Below, piece after piece: positions 1 through 9,134 of a DNA stretch of 64,000 bases. Origin of the DNA: Saprospiraceae bacterium. Its GTDB lineage: Bacteria > Bacteroidota > Bacteroidia > Chitinophagales > Saprospiraceae. The stretch lies in assembly GCA_022841745.1 (NCBI GenBank), contig JALHQW010000034.1, positions 1 to 64,000 of the forward strand, written 5' to 3'. The first letter of the stretch is position 1. The number at the start of each line of letters is the position of its first letter. The position numbers and the translations under genes are program-made. The notes beneath the pieces were generated by a model, which was not told where the DNA came from, did not search any database, and worked only from the letters and a program-made list of their open reading frames with translations.

Positions 1-198
1 TTTCCGTTGTTTTGAGTTGCCATCGGGTATTGCTCGTTTTTTGTTTCGCAACTCAAACATCGCAAGATTCGATGGCTTTCTTTTTTCCGTCACTACAATC
101 CGTTATAGTCAGAAAAATTGAGAAACAAAATTAACCAATCCAATCAATTTGGCAGTGGTTATCGCTTTAGCTGTACTTTGCTCCGCAATATTTTATCC

Positions 199-876
199 AT
201 GTTAAACCTTGCTGTTTTCCTTTTTGCAATGAGTATGTTTCCACAAGACTTACCGACCATCCACCTGCCACTTGGCCAATGGGCCAGACTGTCGTCAGCG
301 CAGTTTACTCGTTCCACTGATGGCTCTCCTGCCGATTTCCCCACCACCGTCAGCCTCATGGCCGACGACCAGTTTTTGCATGTGAAGTTCGAGTGCGGAA
401 GAGATGCCTTCGTCCATGAAAACCACATGACCCATCACAACGAGCCGCTTTACAACCAAGAGGTCTTCGAGCTGTTCATTGCGGCGGGCGAAGCTGACCC
501 AACGGAGTACCTCGAATTTGAAATCAACCCGAACAACGCCACCTGGTTGGGCAAAATCACCAACCCCGGCCTAGGGGAAGGGGCGTTCAGCGGGGAACTG
601 GTCAGCTACGAGGGATGCGGTATCCGGCATCAGGCAACCAAAGGCGAAGGCAGCTGGAGCGGAAGCTTTTCCATCCCGCGGGCCTTGGTTCCCGGTGGGT
701 GGCAAGGGCAGTACCGGCTCAATTTTTACCGCATCGTTTCTACGAAATCACATCCCAATGAGGACTGGGTCTGTGGCGACGACTGCGAGTTCCTTTGCTG
801 GAGCTCAACCTTGAGCGGGGCGGAACCAGCGTTTCACAGGCCGAGGCGGTTTGGATATTTAACAATCACGGATTAA
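199..876 (+). CDS. CBM9-like carbohydrate-binding domain protein
   Basis: A protein of about 225 residues that looks like a single carbohydrate-binding family 9-like domain (a beta-sandwich seen alone or in xylan- and glycan-active proteins of Bacteroidota). The middle contains the typical run VFELFIAAGE followed by YLEFEINPN and later LNFYRI, as in that family. I chose the ATG at 199, which gives a short hydrophobic N-terminus (LAVFLFA) that may be a weak signal peptide; ATG 229 and TTG 118 are in-frame alternatives. The stop lies 3 nt before the next gene, so the two are probably co-transcribed. The ligand cannot be told from sequence. The family call is fairly sure, the start is not. Confidence 0.7.
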   Translation: MLNLAVFLFAMSMFPQDLPTIHLPLGQWARLSSAQFTRSTDGSPADFPTTVSLMADDQFLHVKFECGRDAFVHENHMTHHNEPLYNQEVFELFIAAGEADPTEYLEFEINPNNATWLGKITNPGLGEGAFSGELVSYEGCGIRHQATKGEGSWSGSFSIPRALVPGGWQGQYRLNFYRIVSTKSHPNEDWVCGDDCEFLCWSSTLSGAEPAFHRPRRFGYLTITD

Positions 877-879
877 CCA

Positions 880-1869
880 ATGGCCAAACTCATAGCCGTC
901 ACCGGCGCCAATGGCCACCTCGGCAACGTCCTTTGCAGGGTGCTCTGCAAACAGGGCTACCGTGTGCGAGCCTTGTGCCGCTCGCAATCCGAAAGTTTGG
1001 AGGGCTTGCCCATTGAGGTTGTGCTTGGCGACGTGCTGAACAAAGGCGACGTCCGGCGATTGCTGGAAGGCTGCGAAATCGTCATCCATTGCGCCGCCAT
1101 CATCAGCATCCACGGCGACCCAACGGGCCTCGTTTTAAGAACCAATACGGAAGGGCCAAGGAACGTGCTGGAGATTGCGGAGCAACAGGGCGTCCGCCGC
1201 ATCGTCCATATCAGCAGCGTACATGCGGTGACGGAACTGCCATTTTCCCAGCCTTTCGATGAAACAAGGCCCTACAAGCAAGCCACTGACTATGCATACG
1301 ACTTCTCCAAGGCGCAGGGCGAGCAAATCATGCTGTGCAATACGGGCAAGGGCAAACCAGAAGTCGTCGTGCTGCGGCCAAGCTGCATCATCGGGCCATA
1401 CGATTTCAAGCCTTCCGAAATCGGCAAGGCGCTGCTGGAACTCGAAAAAGGCAAAATACCTGCCCTGCCCGAAGGCGGTTACGATTTCGTGGACATCGGG
1501 GACGTGGCCAATTCGGTGCTGAACGCAATGGAGCGGGGCAGAAGCGGGGAGGTTTATTTGCTCACGGGCAAGTATTATTCAATGCAGGAATTTGCGGCAG
1601 TGGTCGCCAAAGTATTGGGCCGCAAGCCCATTAAATGGATTATCCCGTATAGGTTCCTGAAAACGCTGCTGCCGCTCATTGCCTGGCTTGCCAAAGTTTC
1701 CAATTCACCTCCCTTGTTCACCCTTGAATCCTTGGATGCTTTAAAGAACGGCCACCCCCGCATGGACAGCACCAAGGCTGCCCTTGAATTGGGCCATGTT
1801 TGCAGGCCCTTGGAAACGTCTGTCAGGGATTTTTACCTTTGGCAAAAAACGAAAGCCACCGAAATATGA
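880..1869 (+). CDS. NAD(P)-dependent epimerase/dehydratase (extended SDR)
   Basis: A 329-residue extended short-chain dehydrogenase. The N-terminal Rossmann motif is TGANGHLG (residues 8-15), an HCAA segment follows near residue 71, and the catalytic Tyr-Lys pair is in YDFSK. These families epimerise, dehydrate or reduce nucleotide sugars, sterols or similar NAD(P)-linked substrates. The next gene is a steroid 5-alpha-reductase-like membrane protein whose ATG overlaps this stop (ATGA), so a 3-beta-hydroxysteroid dehydrogenase-like role on a lipid or sterol-like substrate is possible, but this is inferred only from the neighbour. The start at 880 sits 3 nt after the preceding stop. No truncation is visible. 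Confidence 0.85.
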   Translation: MAKLIAVTGANGHLGNVLCRVLCKQGYRVRALCRSQSESLEGLPIEVVLGDVLNKGDVRRLLEGCEIVIHCAAIISIHGDPTGLVLRTNTEGPRNVLEIAEQQGVRRIVHISSVHAVTELPFSQPFDETRPYKQATDYAYDFSKAQGEQIMLCNTGKGKPEVVVLRPSCIIGPYDFKPSEIGKALLELEKGKIPALPEGGYDFVDIGDVANSVLNAMERGRSGEVYLLTGKYYSMQEFAAVVAKVLGRKPIKWIIPYRFLKTLLPLIAWLAKVSNSPPLFTLESLDALKNGHPRMDSTKAALELGHVCRPLETSVRDFYLWQKTKATEI

Positions 1870-2630
1870 GCCTCGACACATTGAACACCATTAGCTGGGT
1901 ATGGATTGGCATTGCCGCCATCGTCCATATCACCATGTTTTTCATCACAGCCCCTTTCGGTCGGCACACCACGGAGAAATGGGGCAAGACGATTGACAAC
2001 AAGCTCGGTTGGTTCATCATGGAGGCACCGTCGCTGCTCATCATGGTGTATTTTCTGTTTTTTGGGAGCAACAGCTTCGCTTCCCAAGTTTGGGTACTGT
2101 TCGCCTGTTGGATTTTGCACTATTTCAACCGCACCATCGTCTATCCGCTAAGGATAAAGCCCACGCCAAAGCGGATGCCAGTGGCCATCATGGCAAGCGC
2201 TGTGCTTTTCAACTTGATGAACGCCGGGCTGAACGGCTACTACCTGACGGAACTGGCCCCAATCGAAAAATACGGAAACACCTGGCTTTCAAGCCCTTCG
2301 TTTTACTTTGGGTCGTTGCTTTTTTTCGGTGGCATGTACATCAACTGGAAATCGGACGCCATGCTGATTGCGCTCCGCAAACCGGGTGAGACGGGCTATA
2401 AAATCCCGCAAGGCTTCTTGTTCAAATATGTCGCTTCGCCCAACCTTTTCGGCGAAATCATCGAGTGGGCTGGTTTTGCGCTGATGGCCTGGAACCTGCC
2501 CGCCTTGTCGTTCATGGTGTGGACGCTGGCCAACCTGGTGCCCCGTGCCAAGAACCATTATGACTGGTACGTACGCACGTTTCCCGATTTTCCAAAAGAG
2601 CGGAAGGTGGTGTTTCCGTTTGTTTATTGA
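1866..2630 (+). CDS. Steroid 5-alpha-reductase-like membrane protein (DUF1295-type)
   Basis: A 254-residue polytopic membrane protein resembling 3-oxo-5-alpha-steroid 4-dehydrogenases (NADPH-dependent reductases of an enone double bond). The C-terminal family signature is clear: NLFGEIIEWAGFAL, then NLVPRAKNHYDWY and FPDFPKERK, which match the conserved end of that family in both order and spacing. Length fits the family (about 255-260). I took the ATG at 1866 rather than upstream possibilities because it overlaps the stop of the epimerase gene as ATGA, implying translational coupling. Its real substrate in a bacterium is unknown; isoprenoid or fatty enones are as plausible as steroids. Confidence 0.85.
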   Translation: MSLDTLNTISWVWIGIAAIVHITMFFITAPFGRHTTEKWGKTIDNKLGWFIMEAPSLLIMVYFLFFGSNSFASQVWVLFACWILHYFNRTIVYPLRIKPTPKRMPVAIMASAVLFNLMNAGLNGYYLTELAPIEKYGNTWLSSPSFYFGSLLFFGGMYINWKSDAMLIALRKPGETGYKIPQGFLFKYVASPNLFGEIIEWAGFALMAWNLPALSFMVWTLANLVPRAKNHYDWYVRTFPDFPKERKVVFPFVY

Positions 2631-2635
2631 CGTAA

Positions 2636-2754
2636 CACGGTCTGCCAGACCGTGCTTCCCCGCTTCCCAAATTGACAGCCTTTTTTTCTTGCGAAAGCAC
2701 GGACTGCCAGTCCGTGTTACGTTGCTTCAGGGACTGCCAGTCCGTGTTACGCCA
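2636..2754. repeat. Three palindromic intergenic repeats
   Basis: Three short palindromes of one design lie between two convergent genes: 2636-2654 (CACGGTCTGCCAGACCGTG), 2698-2716 (CACGGACTGCCAGTCCGTG) and a copy at about 2730-2746 sharing GGACTGCCAGTCCGTGTTAC. Each can fold into an 8-9 bp hairpin. The first differs from the others by compensatory changes on both arms. The last overlaps the stop codon of the minus-strand DUF1015 gene. They may act as a bidirectional terminator or as a REP-like element. Confidence 0.75.
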
Positions 2755-3973
2755 AGCTATACACAAACAACCCGCTCCGCAATTTCGGCTCGAACCAGGT
2801 CACCTTTGGTGGCATGATGAGGTCGTTGTCGGCGATGGCGATGAGCTGCGCCATGCTCACGGGGTACATGGAAAAGGCGACGGCCATTTCGCCGCTGTCC
2901 ACCCGGCGCTCCAGTTCGCCGAGGCCACGGATGCCGCCCACAAAGTCAATGCGCTTGTCGGTGCGGAGGTCGCCAATGCCGAGCAGGGGTGCGAGAATGT
3001 GTTCGGTGAGAATGGTCACGTCCAATTCGCCAATGGGAGAACTGTCGTACGTGCCAGGCTTGGCTGTCAGCTTGAACCAGTTGCCGCCGAGGTACATCCC
3101 GAAATCGTGCAGCGCCTCCGGGCGGTAGGCTGCTTCAACGGCCTTCACCTCGAATTTCGCACTGATTTTTTCCAACAGTTCTTGTTCGCTGAGGCCGTTT
3201 AGGTCTTTCACCACCCGGTTGTAGTCCTGGATGGCAAGTTGGTTGTCAGGGAAAACCACCGCCATGAAATAATTGGCCGGGCCGGGCTTTCCACCACTGA
3301 TTTCCTGCCCGACGAGCGCCCCGGCGCTAGTGCGGTGGTGGCCATCGGCAATGTAAATCCTGGGCACGTCCGTTTCGAAGAGCTGCTGGATGCGGGCATT
3401 GAGCGCAGCGTCGGTGATGGGCCAGAGGCGGTGGCCGAGGCCGTCGTCGGAAGTGAAATCGTATTCGGGTGCTTGCGCAGTGACGCTGCTGACCAATTCG
3501 TCAAGTGCCGCCACATGCGGGTAGCTGAACAGCACTGGCTCGTAATTCAGGTGGCTTTTGCGGATATGTTCCTTGCGGTCTTCCTCCTTTTCGGGGCGGG
3601 TAAGCTCGTGTTTTTTGATGATATTGTCGAAATAGTCCTGTATGGCGCAGCAGCCCACGAGGCCCGTCTGCACATGGTCGCCCATCTGGATCTGGTAGGC
3701 GTAGAACTGGGCGTTTTCGTCCTGAAAAATAACGCCATCGCTCACCAGCTTGTCGAAGTTCTCCTTGCCTTTCAGGTAAATCTCCGGGGCATAATGGTCG
3801 TGCTCCTGTGGGAAATCAATCTCCGGCTTGATGACGTGGTAAAACGAAAGCGGGTTGCCCCCGGCCTCTTCCAGGGCTTCTTCCCGGTTGAGTACGTCGT
3901 AGGGGCGGCTGGCTACGGCCTTGGCTTTGGAAGCTATTGGGCGGAAGGCCCGGAACGGTATGAAGGTGCTCAT
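2747..3973 (-). CDS. DUF1015 family protein
   Basis: A 408-residue cytoplasmic protein of the DUF1015 family, a widespread family of unknown function often found near serine biosynthesis genes. The N-terminus FRAFRPI followed by SRPYDVLNREEA and the central IADGHHR are typical. I chose the ATG at 3973 (MSTFIPFRAF) because it begins exactly at the conserved start of the family, whereas upstream extension adds unrelated residues. A -7 element TACCTTTG sits 29 nt upstream on the same strand. It converges on the 5-alpha-reductase gene, with palindromic repeats between them. No metabolic partner is adjacent, so I assign no role. Confidence 0.88.
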   Translation of the reverse strand: MSTFIPFRAFRPIASKAKAVASRPYDVLNREEALEEAGGNPLSFYHVIKPEIDFPQEHDHYAPEIYLKGKENFDKLVSDGVIFQDENAQFYAYQIQMGDHVQTGLVGCCAIQDYFDNIIKKHELTRPEKEEDRKEHIRKSHLNYEPVLFSYPHVAALDELVSSVTAQAPEYDFTSDDGLGHRLWPITDAALNARIQQLFETDVPRIYIADGHHRTSAGALVGQEISGGKPGPANYFMAVVFPDNQLAIQDYNRVVKDLNGLSEQELLEKISAKFEVKAVEAAYRPEALHDFGMYLGGNWFKLTAKPGTYDSSPIGELDVTILTEHILAPLLGIGDLRTDKRIDFVGGIRGLGELERRVDSGEMAVAFSMYPVSMAQLIAIADNDLIMPPKVTWFEPKLRSGLFVYSLA

Positions 3974-4001
3974 TGCTGCGGTTGGTTTTGAAAATGAGCG
4001 G

Positions 4002-4009
4002 CAAAGGTA
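4002..4009 (-). promoter_or_regulatory. Candidate -7 element for the DUF1015 gene
   Basis: On the minus strand this reads TACCTTTG, a full match to the Bacteroidota -7 consensus TAnnTTTG, 29 nt upstream of the chosen ATG at 3973. I see no convincing -33 TTG at 19-20 nt, so this is a moderate prediction. Confidence 0.45.
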
Positions 4010-4103
4010 GTTGGTTGCCTGAAATTGAGGCCCTTCAATTAATTGGATAGGGCTTGTATGGGTTTGCACAAAAACCAGCTATATTTGGAGGAAAATTCAG
4101 ACC

Positions 4104-4772
4104 ATGTTGCGTGACAACGAAATTATTGAACCCATTCTTCAAAACCTCCATATGCCGGAGTTGGTGGAGGAACTGAACGTACGTCTCAAGCAAGTACAGT
4201 TGCTCAGGGAGGAGTTTTACAAAAAAATACAGCCGGGCGATAAATGGGAATTCATAAACGGGAAAATAGTTATGCACTCACCAGCAAAAGAAAAACACAC
4301 CGTAGCAAGGCAAAAATTGGAATATCTGCTCCAAACTTTTGTTTCTATCCATGAACTTGGCCAAGTAAGGAGAGAAACCTCTTTGGTCGCCTTAACCCGA
4401 AACGACTACTTGCCAGATATCCTTTTTTTTAATAAGCAAACTTCCAGCAACTTCAAACCAAACACTTGGAAATACCCCATCCCAGACTTTGTGGTTGAAA
4501 TCCTCAGCGATGGCACTGCCAGCACCGGCCGTGGCATCAAAAAAGAAGACTATGCCGCTCATGGTGCAAAAGAATACTGGCTCGTTGACCCCGACCTGCA
4601 ATTGGTGGAACAGTACCTTTTGGACGAAAAAAAGAAGGAATTTTGGCTGTTCACCAAAAAGACCGTTTCTGACCAAATCGAATGTAAAACCATCAAGGAC
4701 TTGAGTTTCCCCGTGGCCGCCATTTTCGATGAAAAAGTGAAGATGCAGGTGGTGAAGGAGTGGTTGAAATGA
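4104..4772 (+). CDS. Uma2-like (DUF820) putative endonuclease
   Basis: A 222-residue protein of the Uma2/DUF820 family, which has a PD-(D/E)XK-type restriction-endonuclease fold. The family landmarks appear in order: WEFINGKIVMHSP near residue 50, the acidic PDILFF near 110, PDFVVEILS near 130 (the D and E that form the predicted active site) and AHGAKEYWLVDP near 155. The biological target of this family is not established; copies are typically numerous in Bacteroidota and cyanobacteria. An additional helical N-terminus of about 40 residues precedes the core. A strong intrinsic terminator follows 22 nt after the stop, so the gene is probably monocistronic. Confidence 0.85.
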   Translation: MLRDNEIIEPILQNLHMPELVEELNVRLKQVQLLREEFYKKIQPGDKWEFINGKIVMHSPAKEKHTVARQKLEYLLQTFVSIHELGQVRRETSLVALTRNDYLPDILFFNKQTSSNFKPNTWKYPIPDFVVEILSDGTASTGRGIKKEDYAAHGAKEYWLVDPDLQLVEQYLLDEKKKEFWLFTKKTVSDQIECKTIKDLSFPVAAIFDEKVKMQVVKEWLK

Positions 4773-4793
4773 CCCTATTATCTAAACAAAAAT

Positions 4794-4820
4794 GGCCAGC
4801 GCACTGCGCTGGCCTTTTTT
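4794..4820 (+). terminator. Intrinsic terminator after the Uma2-like gene
   Basis: GGCCAGCGC and GCGCTGGCC form a perfect 9-bp stem with a 3-nt loop, followed by six T residues, 22 nt after the upstream stop codon. Confidence 0.9.
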
Positions 4821-4839
4821 ATTAGCGACTCCTCAACGC

Positions 4840-5043
4840 ACAACCACCTTCCCGCCATTTTCAGACTTAAAAAATCGAACCCAACTGGCCAACCAAGAGA
4901 ATTACCTAAACAGCATACCTTTTTTGATTAAGTTGCTGACAATCAACACCTTGGACAAAGCCGAACGTGTTTCGCTCCAGCAAGAAATTATCCATGCAAA
5001 AGCCGTCGGCGAGCGGGATTGGCTATTGGGACAAATCACCTAA
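4840..5043 (+). pseudogene. Possible gene remnant
   Basis: An open frame runs to a TAA at 5041-5043. Its only ATG (4793) lies inside the preceding terminator hairpin, so it is unlikely to be a real start. The last 55 codons, ending KAVGERDWLLGQIT, have codon use similar to neighbouring genes and a plausible helical amphipathic pattern, as if they were the 3' end of a lost gene. I do not recognise the family. The rest of the stretch 4821-5207 shows a TACCTTTG -7-like element at 5056-5063 and a period 7-8 microrepeat of AATCACGA words near 5170-5200, just before the next gene. Confidence 0.25.
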
Positions 5044-5207
5044 AAAATCAAAGTTTACCTTTGCCAAATCAAATTCCCCATTTCATCGTTAGAATTGCTT
5101 CCTTTTTTGAAGTTAGGCCGTTCGACAGTTTGCAGTGGGCAGTTAGTGCCAATCACCTTTGACACCTCCAATCACGAATCACCAATCACGAGTCACGAAC
5201 CACTTAG

Positions 5208-6707
5208 ATGAAATACATCCTACCAGTCATAACCTTCCTCCTTTTCTTCCTCACGGCCTGTAACAAGGAGGAAAAATTCACCACGGACAAGGGCGACAAG
5301 CTCAAATTCTCGGTGGACACGCTCCGCTTCGATACTTCCTTTACGGAACTTGGCACTGATACCCGTTTTTTTAGGGTCTTCAACCCAAGTAAGAAAAGTA
5401 TCAAGATTTCCAAGATACAATTGGCTGGCAATGAGCAATCAAAGTTCAACCTAAACGTGGACGGCATCCCCGGCGACTCGCATGAGGACGTGGTCGTTTA
5501 CCCCGAAGATTCCATTTATGTCTTTGTAGAAGTAACCATCAACCCTGACGACCCGCTCAGCAGCAGCCCGTATTTCGTGTATGATTCCATCCGATTTGAA
5601 ACGAACGGGAACGAGCAATGGGTGACCCTGGAAGCCTGGGGTCAGAACGCCAACTATATCCCCAACCGCTGGTCGAAGGATAGCATCACGGTGTTTGGTT
5701 GTGGAGGTGACGAAGTCATTTGGAACGACCCCAAGCCCTACGTCATTTATGGCATCGTTGCTTTCGATGATTGCACGCTGACCTTGCCGCCGGGCACGAG
5801 GGTACACGTACACGGCGGGCTTTCAAGGGCCATAGACCCGACGACTGGCGAAAGCCTTACCTACAATTCGGGCAGGTTGTTTTTCCTTGAAAACGGGCGA
5901 TTGAACGTACAGGGCACCTTGGAAAACCCCGTCATCTTCGAGGGCGACCGCTTGGAGGACGATTTCAAGGAAGCTGATGGGCAATGGACTGGCATCATAC
6001 TCGGTGCAGGCAGTACAGGGCACAGCATCGAACATGCGGTGGTCAAGAACTCGCTGTTCGGCATCTACGTGGACTCCTCCGCCGAGCTTTCGATGAAAAA
6101 TGTGCAGGTTTACAACACGTCCGGGGTAGGGCTGTTTGCCGTACATGCTACGGTGTCAGCAGAGAACTGCTTGTTCTATAACAATGGCACCCACGCTGTA
6201 CAGTTGGTCTATGGCGGCGACTATAATTTCAATTATTGCACCCTTGCCAACTATGGCACCGATGCCTCGGCCCTGAACATGGGCAATGGCATCTGCGACG
6301 ACCCGCTCTGCCAGGATTCCCCGCCACGCATCAATCCGCTAGTGGCCAATTTCACGAACTGTATCCTATACGGCTCCAAACGGGATGAAATCACCATCTC
6401 AGACTTCACCGACGGCAACGATTTTTACTTGCAATATGCCCTCGACCATTGCATCGTTCGGGTGGATGAACTGCTCGACCCCGACACGGGCTTTCCCGAT
6501 TTCTTCGACCATTGCAACGCCTGCCTGACGCCTACTTCGCAGGAGGCGCTATTCGCTGATGTCAGCGAGGATGATTATCAATTGGACACATTGTCCGTTG
6601 CGGAGCAAAAAGCCATTCCGATACCGGGTATCCTATTTGATTTGGTGGGAACGGAAAGGGATGTGGCGATGCCTGATATTGGGTGCTTTGAGTATATTTA
6701 CGAGTGA
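5208..6707 (+). CDS. Beta-helix lipoprotein
   Basis: A 499-residue lipoprotein. The N-terminus is a type II signal peptide ending in the lipobox LTAC (Cys18), so it should be anchored in a membrane facing the periplasm or cell surface. Residues from about 30 to 130 form a beta-sandwich-like region (FFRVFNPSKKSIKI resembles domains with ASPM/SPD-2-type folds). From about residue 190 to 400 there are short beta turns with repeated hydrophobic/Asn patterns (HSIEHAVVKNS, AVVKNSLFGIYV), typical of right-handed parallel beta-helices with polysaccharide lyase-like architecture. No catalytic motif is recognisable, so binding or structural roles are equally possible. A TACCTTTG element lies about 145 nt upstream. 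Confidence 0.75.
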   Translation: MKYILPVITFLLFFLTACNKEEKFTTDKGDKLKFSVDTLRFDTSFTELGTDTRFFRVFNPSKKSIKISKIQLAGNEQSKFNLNVDGIPGDSHEDVVVYPEDSIYVFVEVTINPDDPLSSSPYFVYDSIRFETNGNEQWVTLEAWGQNANYIPNRWSKDSITVFGCGGDEVIWNDPKPYVIYGIVAFDDCTLTLPPGTRVHVHGGLSRAIDPTTGESLTYNSGRLFFLENGRLNVQGTLENPVIFEGDRLEDDFKEADGQWTGIILGAGSTGHSIEHAVVKNSLFGIYVDSSAELSMKNVQVYNTSGVGLFAVHATVSAENCLFYNNGTHAVQLVYGGDYNFNYCTLANYGTDASALNMGNGICDDPLCQDSPPRINPLVANFTNCILYGSKRDEITISDFTDGNDFYLQYALDHCIVRVDELLDPDTGFPDFFDHCNACLTPTSQEALFADVSEDDYQLDTLSVAEQKAIPIPGILFDLVGTERDVAMPDIGCFEYIYE

Positions 6708-6747
6708 TTAAGTTTTCATTGGTCATTGAACCTAAAACCGTCGCTGC

Positions 6748-8244
6748 ATGAGATACTCAATTTGCTTCCTTTTATCCAAAAGCCATGTCGTTGCCTTTTT
6801 ATTGGCATTGGCCCCTATTATTGGCCATGCCCAAACCACTGACATAGTTTGGTCGTCTCCAGTTGAAGTTGCAACTTCTTCTTTTGGAGCATCGAGCCCT
6901 AAAATGGGCCTTTTGTCCGACGGGCGATTGGTGGCCGTTTGGGGCAAGCCTGGCAGCAGCCCCAAGATTTACTTTGCGCATGGCGATGGCTCCAGCTTTG
7001 AAACGCCGGTGCAACTCAACACAGCCGGAATTCCCCCAGATATTTATGGCTTTGGCGGTTTGGATATGGCCGTTTTTGAAAACAAAATTTTCGTCGTATT
7101 CGAAAACTTTGACCTTGGCGTGCAGCTTTTGCGCTCCGAGGATGGTGGCGCAACTTTTCTGCCGCCTGTATCGGTTTATGACCCACCTGCCAGCGATTGG
7201 ACAACGTTGGCTTCCGTCGCAGTTGATGCGCAGGGCAATCCCATGGTCAGCGTAATTCAGGCATTGGCCTCCGAGGAGAATGCCCGCTATATCATGGTGC
7301 GCTCCGAAGACGGTGGGGCGTCCTTCCTGCCGCCTGTGGTGGCCAGTGAGCCTGCTGCGGGCGAATACGTGTGCGAGTGCTGCCCATCAGACATCAGGGT
7401 TGCTGGCGACACGGTTTGGTTGGTTTTTCGCAACAATTTTGACAACCTGCGGGACATTTGGGTGAGCCGAAGCACCGACGGCGGAGCAAGTTTCACCGAT
7501 GCCTGCGACGTGGATGCCACTGATTGGGTGGTGAACGCCTGCCCTATCAGCGGGCCTCAACTCCATGACCTCGGCAATGATAGTCTACTCGCCATCTGGA
7601 TGAGTGCAGCCACTGGCCCAGGAAGAATTTATGCCGCCACGCTTCACGGCGGCACTATGCAGAAGGGTTGGCAATTTGATATGCCGGCCATCAATTCCAA
7701 TGCCCTGCAGAGTTTCCCAGTCGTAGCCGGAAAGGGCGATACGATTTGCGTGGTGTACGAAGAAACGGGGTTCGGGGTCAATGGTGCCGAACTCGTTTAC
7801 AGGTTTTCCAATTTGGGCATACAGAACTTAGCGACTGTCCCTTCGGCAAACTTTACGCAGTCATTGGGTAACCAAAGATACCCGTCACTATTGTTCGATG
7901 GTGAAACCTTTCACCTGCTTTACCAATCGGGTGGGAGCTTGGATTATCGGCGGGGCAATATGGCCATCATCAATGTCACGACTGGCAGCCTTGCTCCTGG
8001 AAAGCCCGTCAGGTTAGTTTCCAACCCAGTTTCAACAGAAATCGTCTTGGAGGTATTGACCGAAGCCCCCATGCGGTTTTCGCTCCTTTCTTCCCTGGGA
8101 GAAGTCGTGGAGGATTGGCAGGAGACCAATTATTCCCTTCATGAAATCATCCACCTGGGCAAGGCAAGTAGCTTGGTCGGACTTTATTTTTTAAGGATTG
8201 AAACAGCAGGAAAAGTTTGGGTGGAAAAATTGGTCGCCTACTGA
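6748..8244 (+). CDS. Secreted BNR/sialidase-like repeat protein with T9SS sorting domain
   Basis: A 498-residue exported protein. After an N-terminal signal peptide ending near GHAQ, the body contains repeated Asp-box motifs of the form S-x-D-G-G-A-x-F (SEDGGATF, SEDGGASF, STDGGASF), diagnostic of the beta-propeller of sialidase/BNR-repeat proteins. The catalytic Arg triad of true sialidases is not evident, so enzymatic activity is uncertain. The last 80 residues resemble a type A type IX secretion sorting domain (VSNPVSTEIVLE ... GLYFLRIETAG ... EKLV), predicting export across the outer membrane with cleavage or anchoring by T9SS. The stop overlaps the convergent gene by 7 nt. Confidence 0.78.
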   Translation: MRYSICFLLSKSHVVAFLLALAPIIGHAQTTDIVWSSPVEVATSSFGASSPKMGLLSDGRLVAVWGKPGSSPKIYFAHGDGSSFETPVQLNTAGIPPDIYGFGGLDMAVFENKIFVVFENFDLGVQLLRSEDGGATFLPPVSVYDPPASDWTTLASVAVDAQGNPMVSVIQALASEENARYIMVRSEDGGASFLPPVVASEPAAGEYVCECCPSDIRVAGDTVWLVFRNNFDNLRDIWVSRSTDGGASFTDACDVDATDWVVNACPISGPQLHDLGNDSLLAIWMSAATGPGRIYAATLHGGTMQKGWQFDMPAINSNALQSFPVVAGKGDTICVVYEETGFGVNGAELVYRFSNLGIQNLATVPSANFTQSLGNQRYPSLLFDGETFHLLYQSGGSLDYRRGNMAIINVTTGSLAPGKPVRLVSNPVSTEIVLEVLTEAPMRFSLLSSLGEVVEDWQETNYSLHEIIHLGKASSLVGLYFLRIETAGKVWVEKLVAY

Positions 8245-8831
8245 CCAACCGCCCGCTGGAACGACATCCCTGGCCCCACCGATATTATCTCCGGAAAGCC
8301 CGGCAGCAAGTCCAATTTGAAATACCGTCCCGATGCCTCCAGCCTGTGCCGCCACGACAACATGCCACCATGCCAAACGAACTTGGTCATCCAGCGTTCG
8401 TTGTCGCTGACCTTGAAAAGGCCCTCGTCCACATAGCCGGGCATGAGTGCCCAGTTTTGACGGTAAAAAAACATGGGGCCGAAGCTAACGTCAACACTGT
8501 TGCGGGAGTCCCAAAGGTCGTTCTTGCTGATGAATCCAGCGAGGTGCGTCATGCCGAGGAAGCGGCCCGAACAATCGTGCGCCACGAGGGCCTGCGAGGC
8601 TTGGAACCCCCAATTTTCGTTGACATGGTAGCGGGCCGTGACCAGTACGCCGCCATTGAGTACCAGCCGCCCATCCTTGGTGATTTTGCCCTTGAAAAGC
8701 TGGGGGTGTTTGCTTTTTTTCAGGTGGACGGACAACCCGATTAGTTGCACGCCAAAAGAGAACTGCTGCGAAACGGAAATGGTCGCAGTCATTGCAAAGT
8801 AAATCAACAACAAAGTTTTGGTCGTTTTCAT
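8238..8831 (-). CDS. Secreted or outer-membrane protein of unknown function
   Basis: A 197-residue protein starting with a signal peptide (MKTTKTLLLIYFAMTATISV, then SQQ). The remainder has alternating hydrophobic and polar residues and aromatic strand ends (FSFGVQLIG, WGFQASQAL, VDVSFGPMFFY), as in small outer-membrane beta-barrels of Bacteroidota. I recognise no specific family. I chose ATG 8831 because it starts the signal peptide. Its stop overlaps the tail of the convergent BNR protein gene by 7 nt, so the two mRNAs overlap at their 3' ends. Confidence 0.65.
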   Translation of the reverse strand: MKTTKTLLLIYFAMTATISVSQQFSFGVQLIGLSVHLKKSKHPQLFKGKITKDGRLVLNGGVLVTARYHVNENWGFQASQALVAHDCSGRFLGMTHLAGFISKNDLWDSRNSVDVSFGPMFFYRQNWALMPGYVDEGLFKVSDNERWMTKFVWHGGMLSWRHRLEASGRYFKLDLLPGFPEIISVGPGMSFQRAVGQ

Positions 8832-9134
8832 AGGCCGATGGAGGTTGTGAAGCGCATATGGCGATTTGAAGAGGGTGGGCAAATACCATATATGCTTTGA
8901 ATTAGTGGGCGTTCCAATAGCCGTTGGTTACTGAGCTAAAAATACACCAAGTTGCTTCACTTGGGCAATTTGGCTCGGTGTTTTCTCCAAATTGATGTGT
9001 TTCAAAGTTGTTCACCCCTATTTTCAGTGGCGCTGGAATTGTTACCGAACATTTAAAGAAAAAATGCGTTAACTGCCGAAACTGTCAATTACAGTGTTTT
9101 CACCATTTTTCATAACTACACAAATCCGTTTTCA
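8832..9134. other. Divergent intergenic region
   Basis: About 300 nt between two divergent genes, AT-rich near the right end. I see no RNA gene, no strong hairpin and no full-consensus promoter here. Confidence 0.5.
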
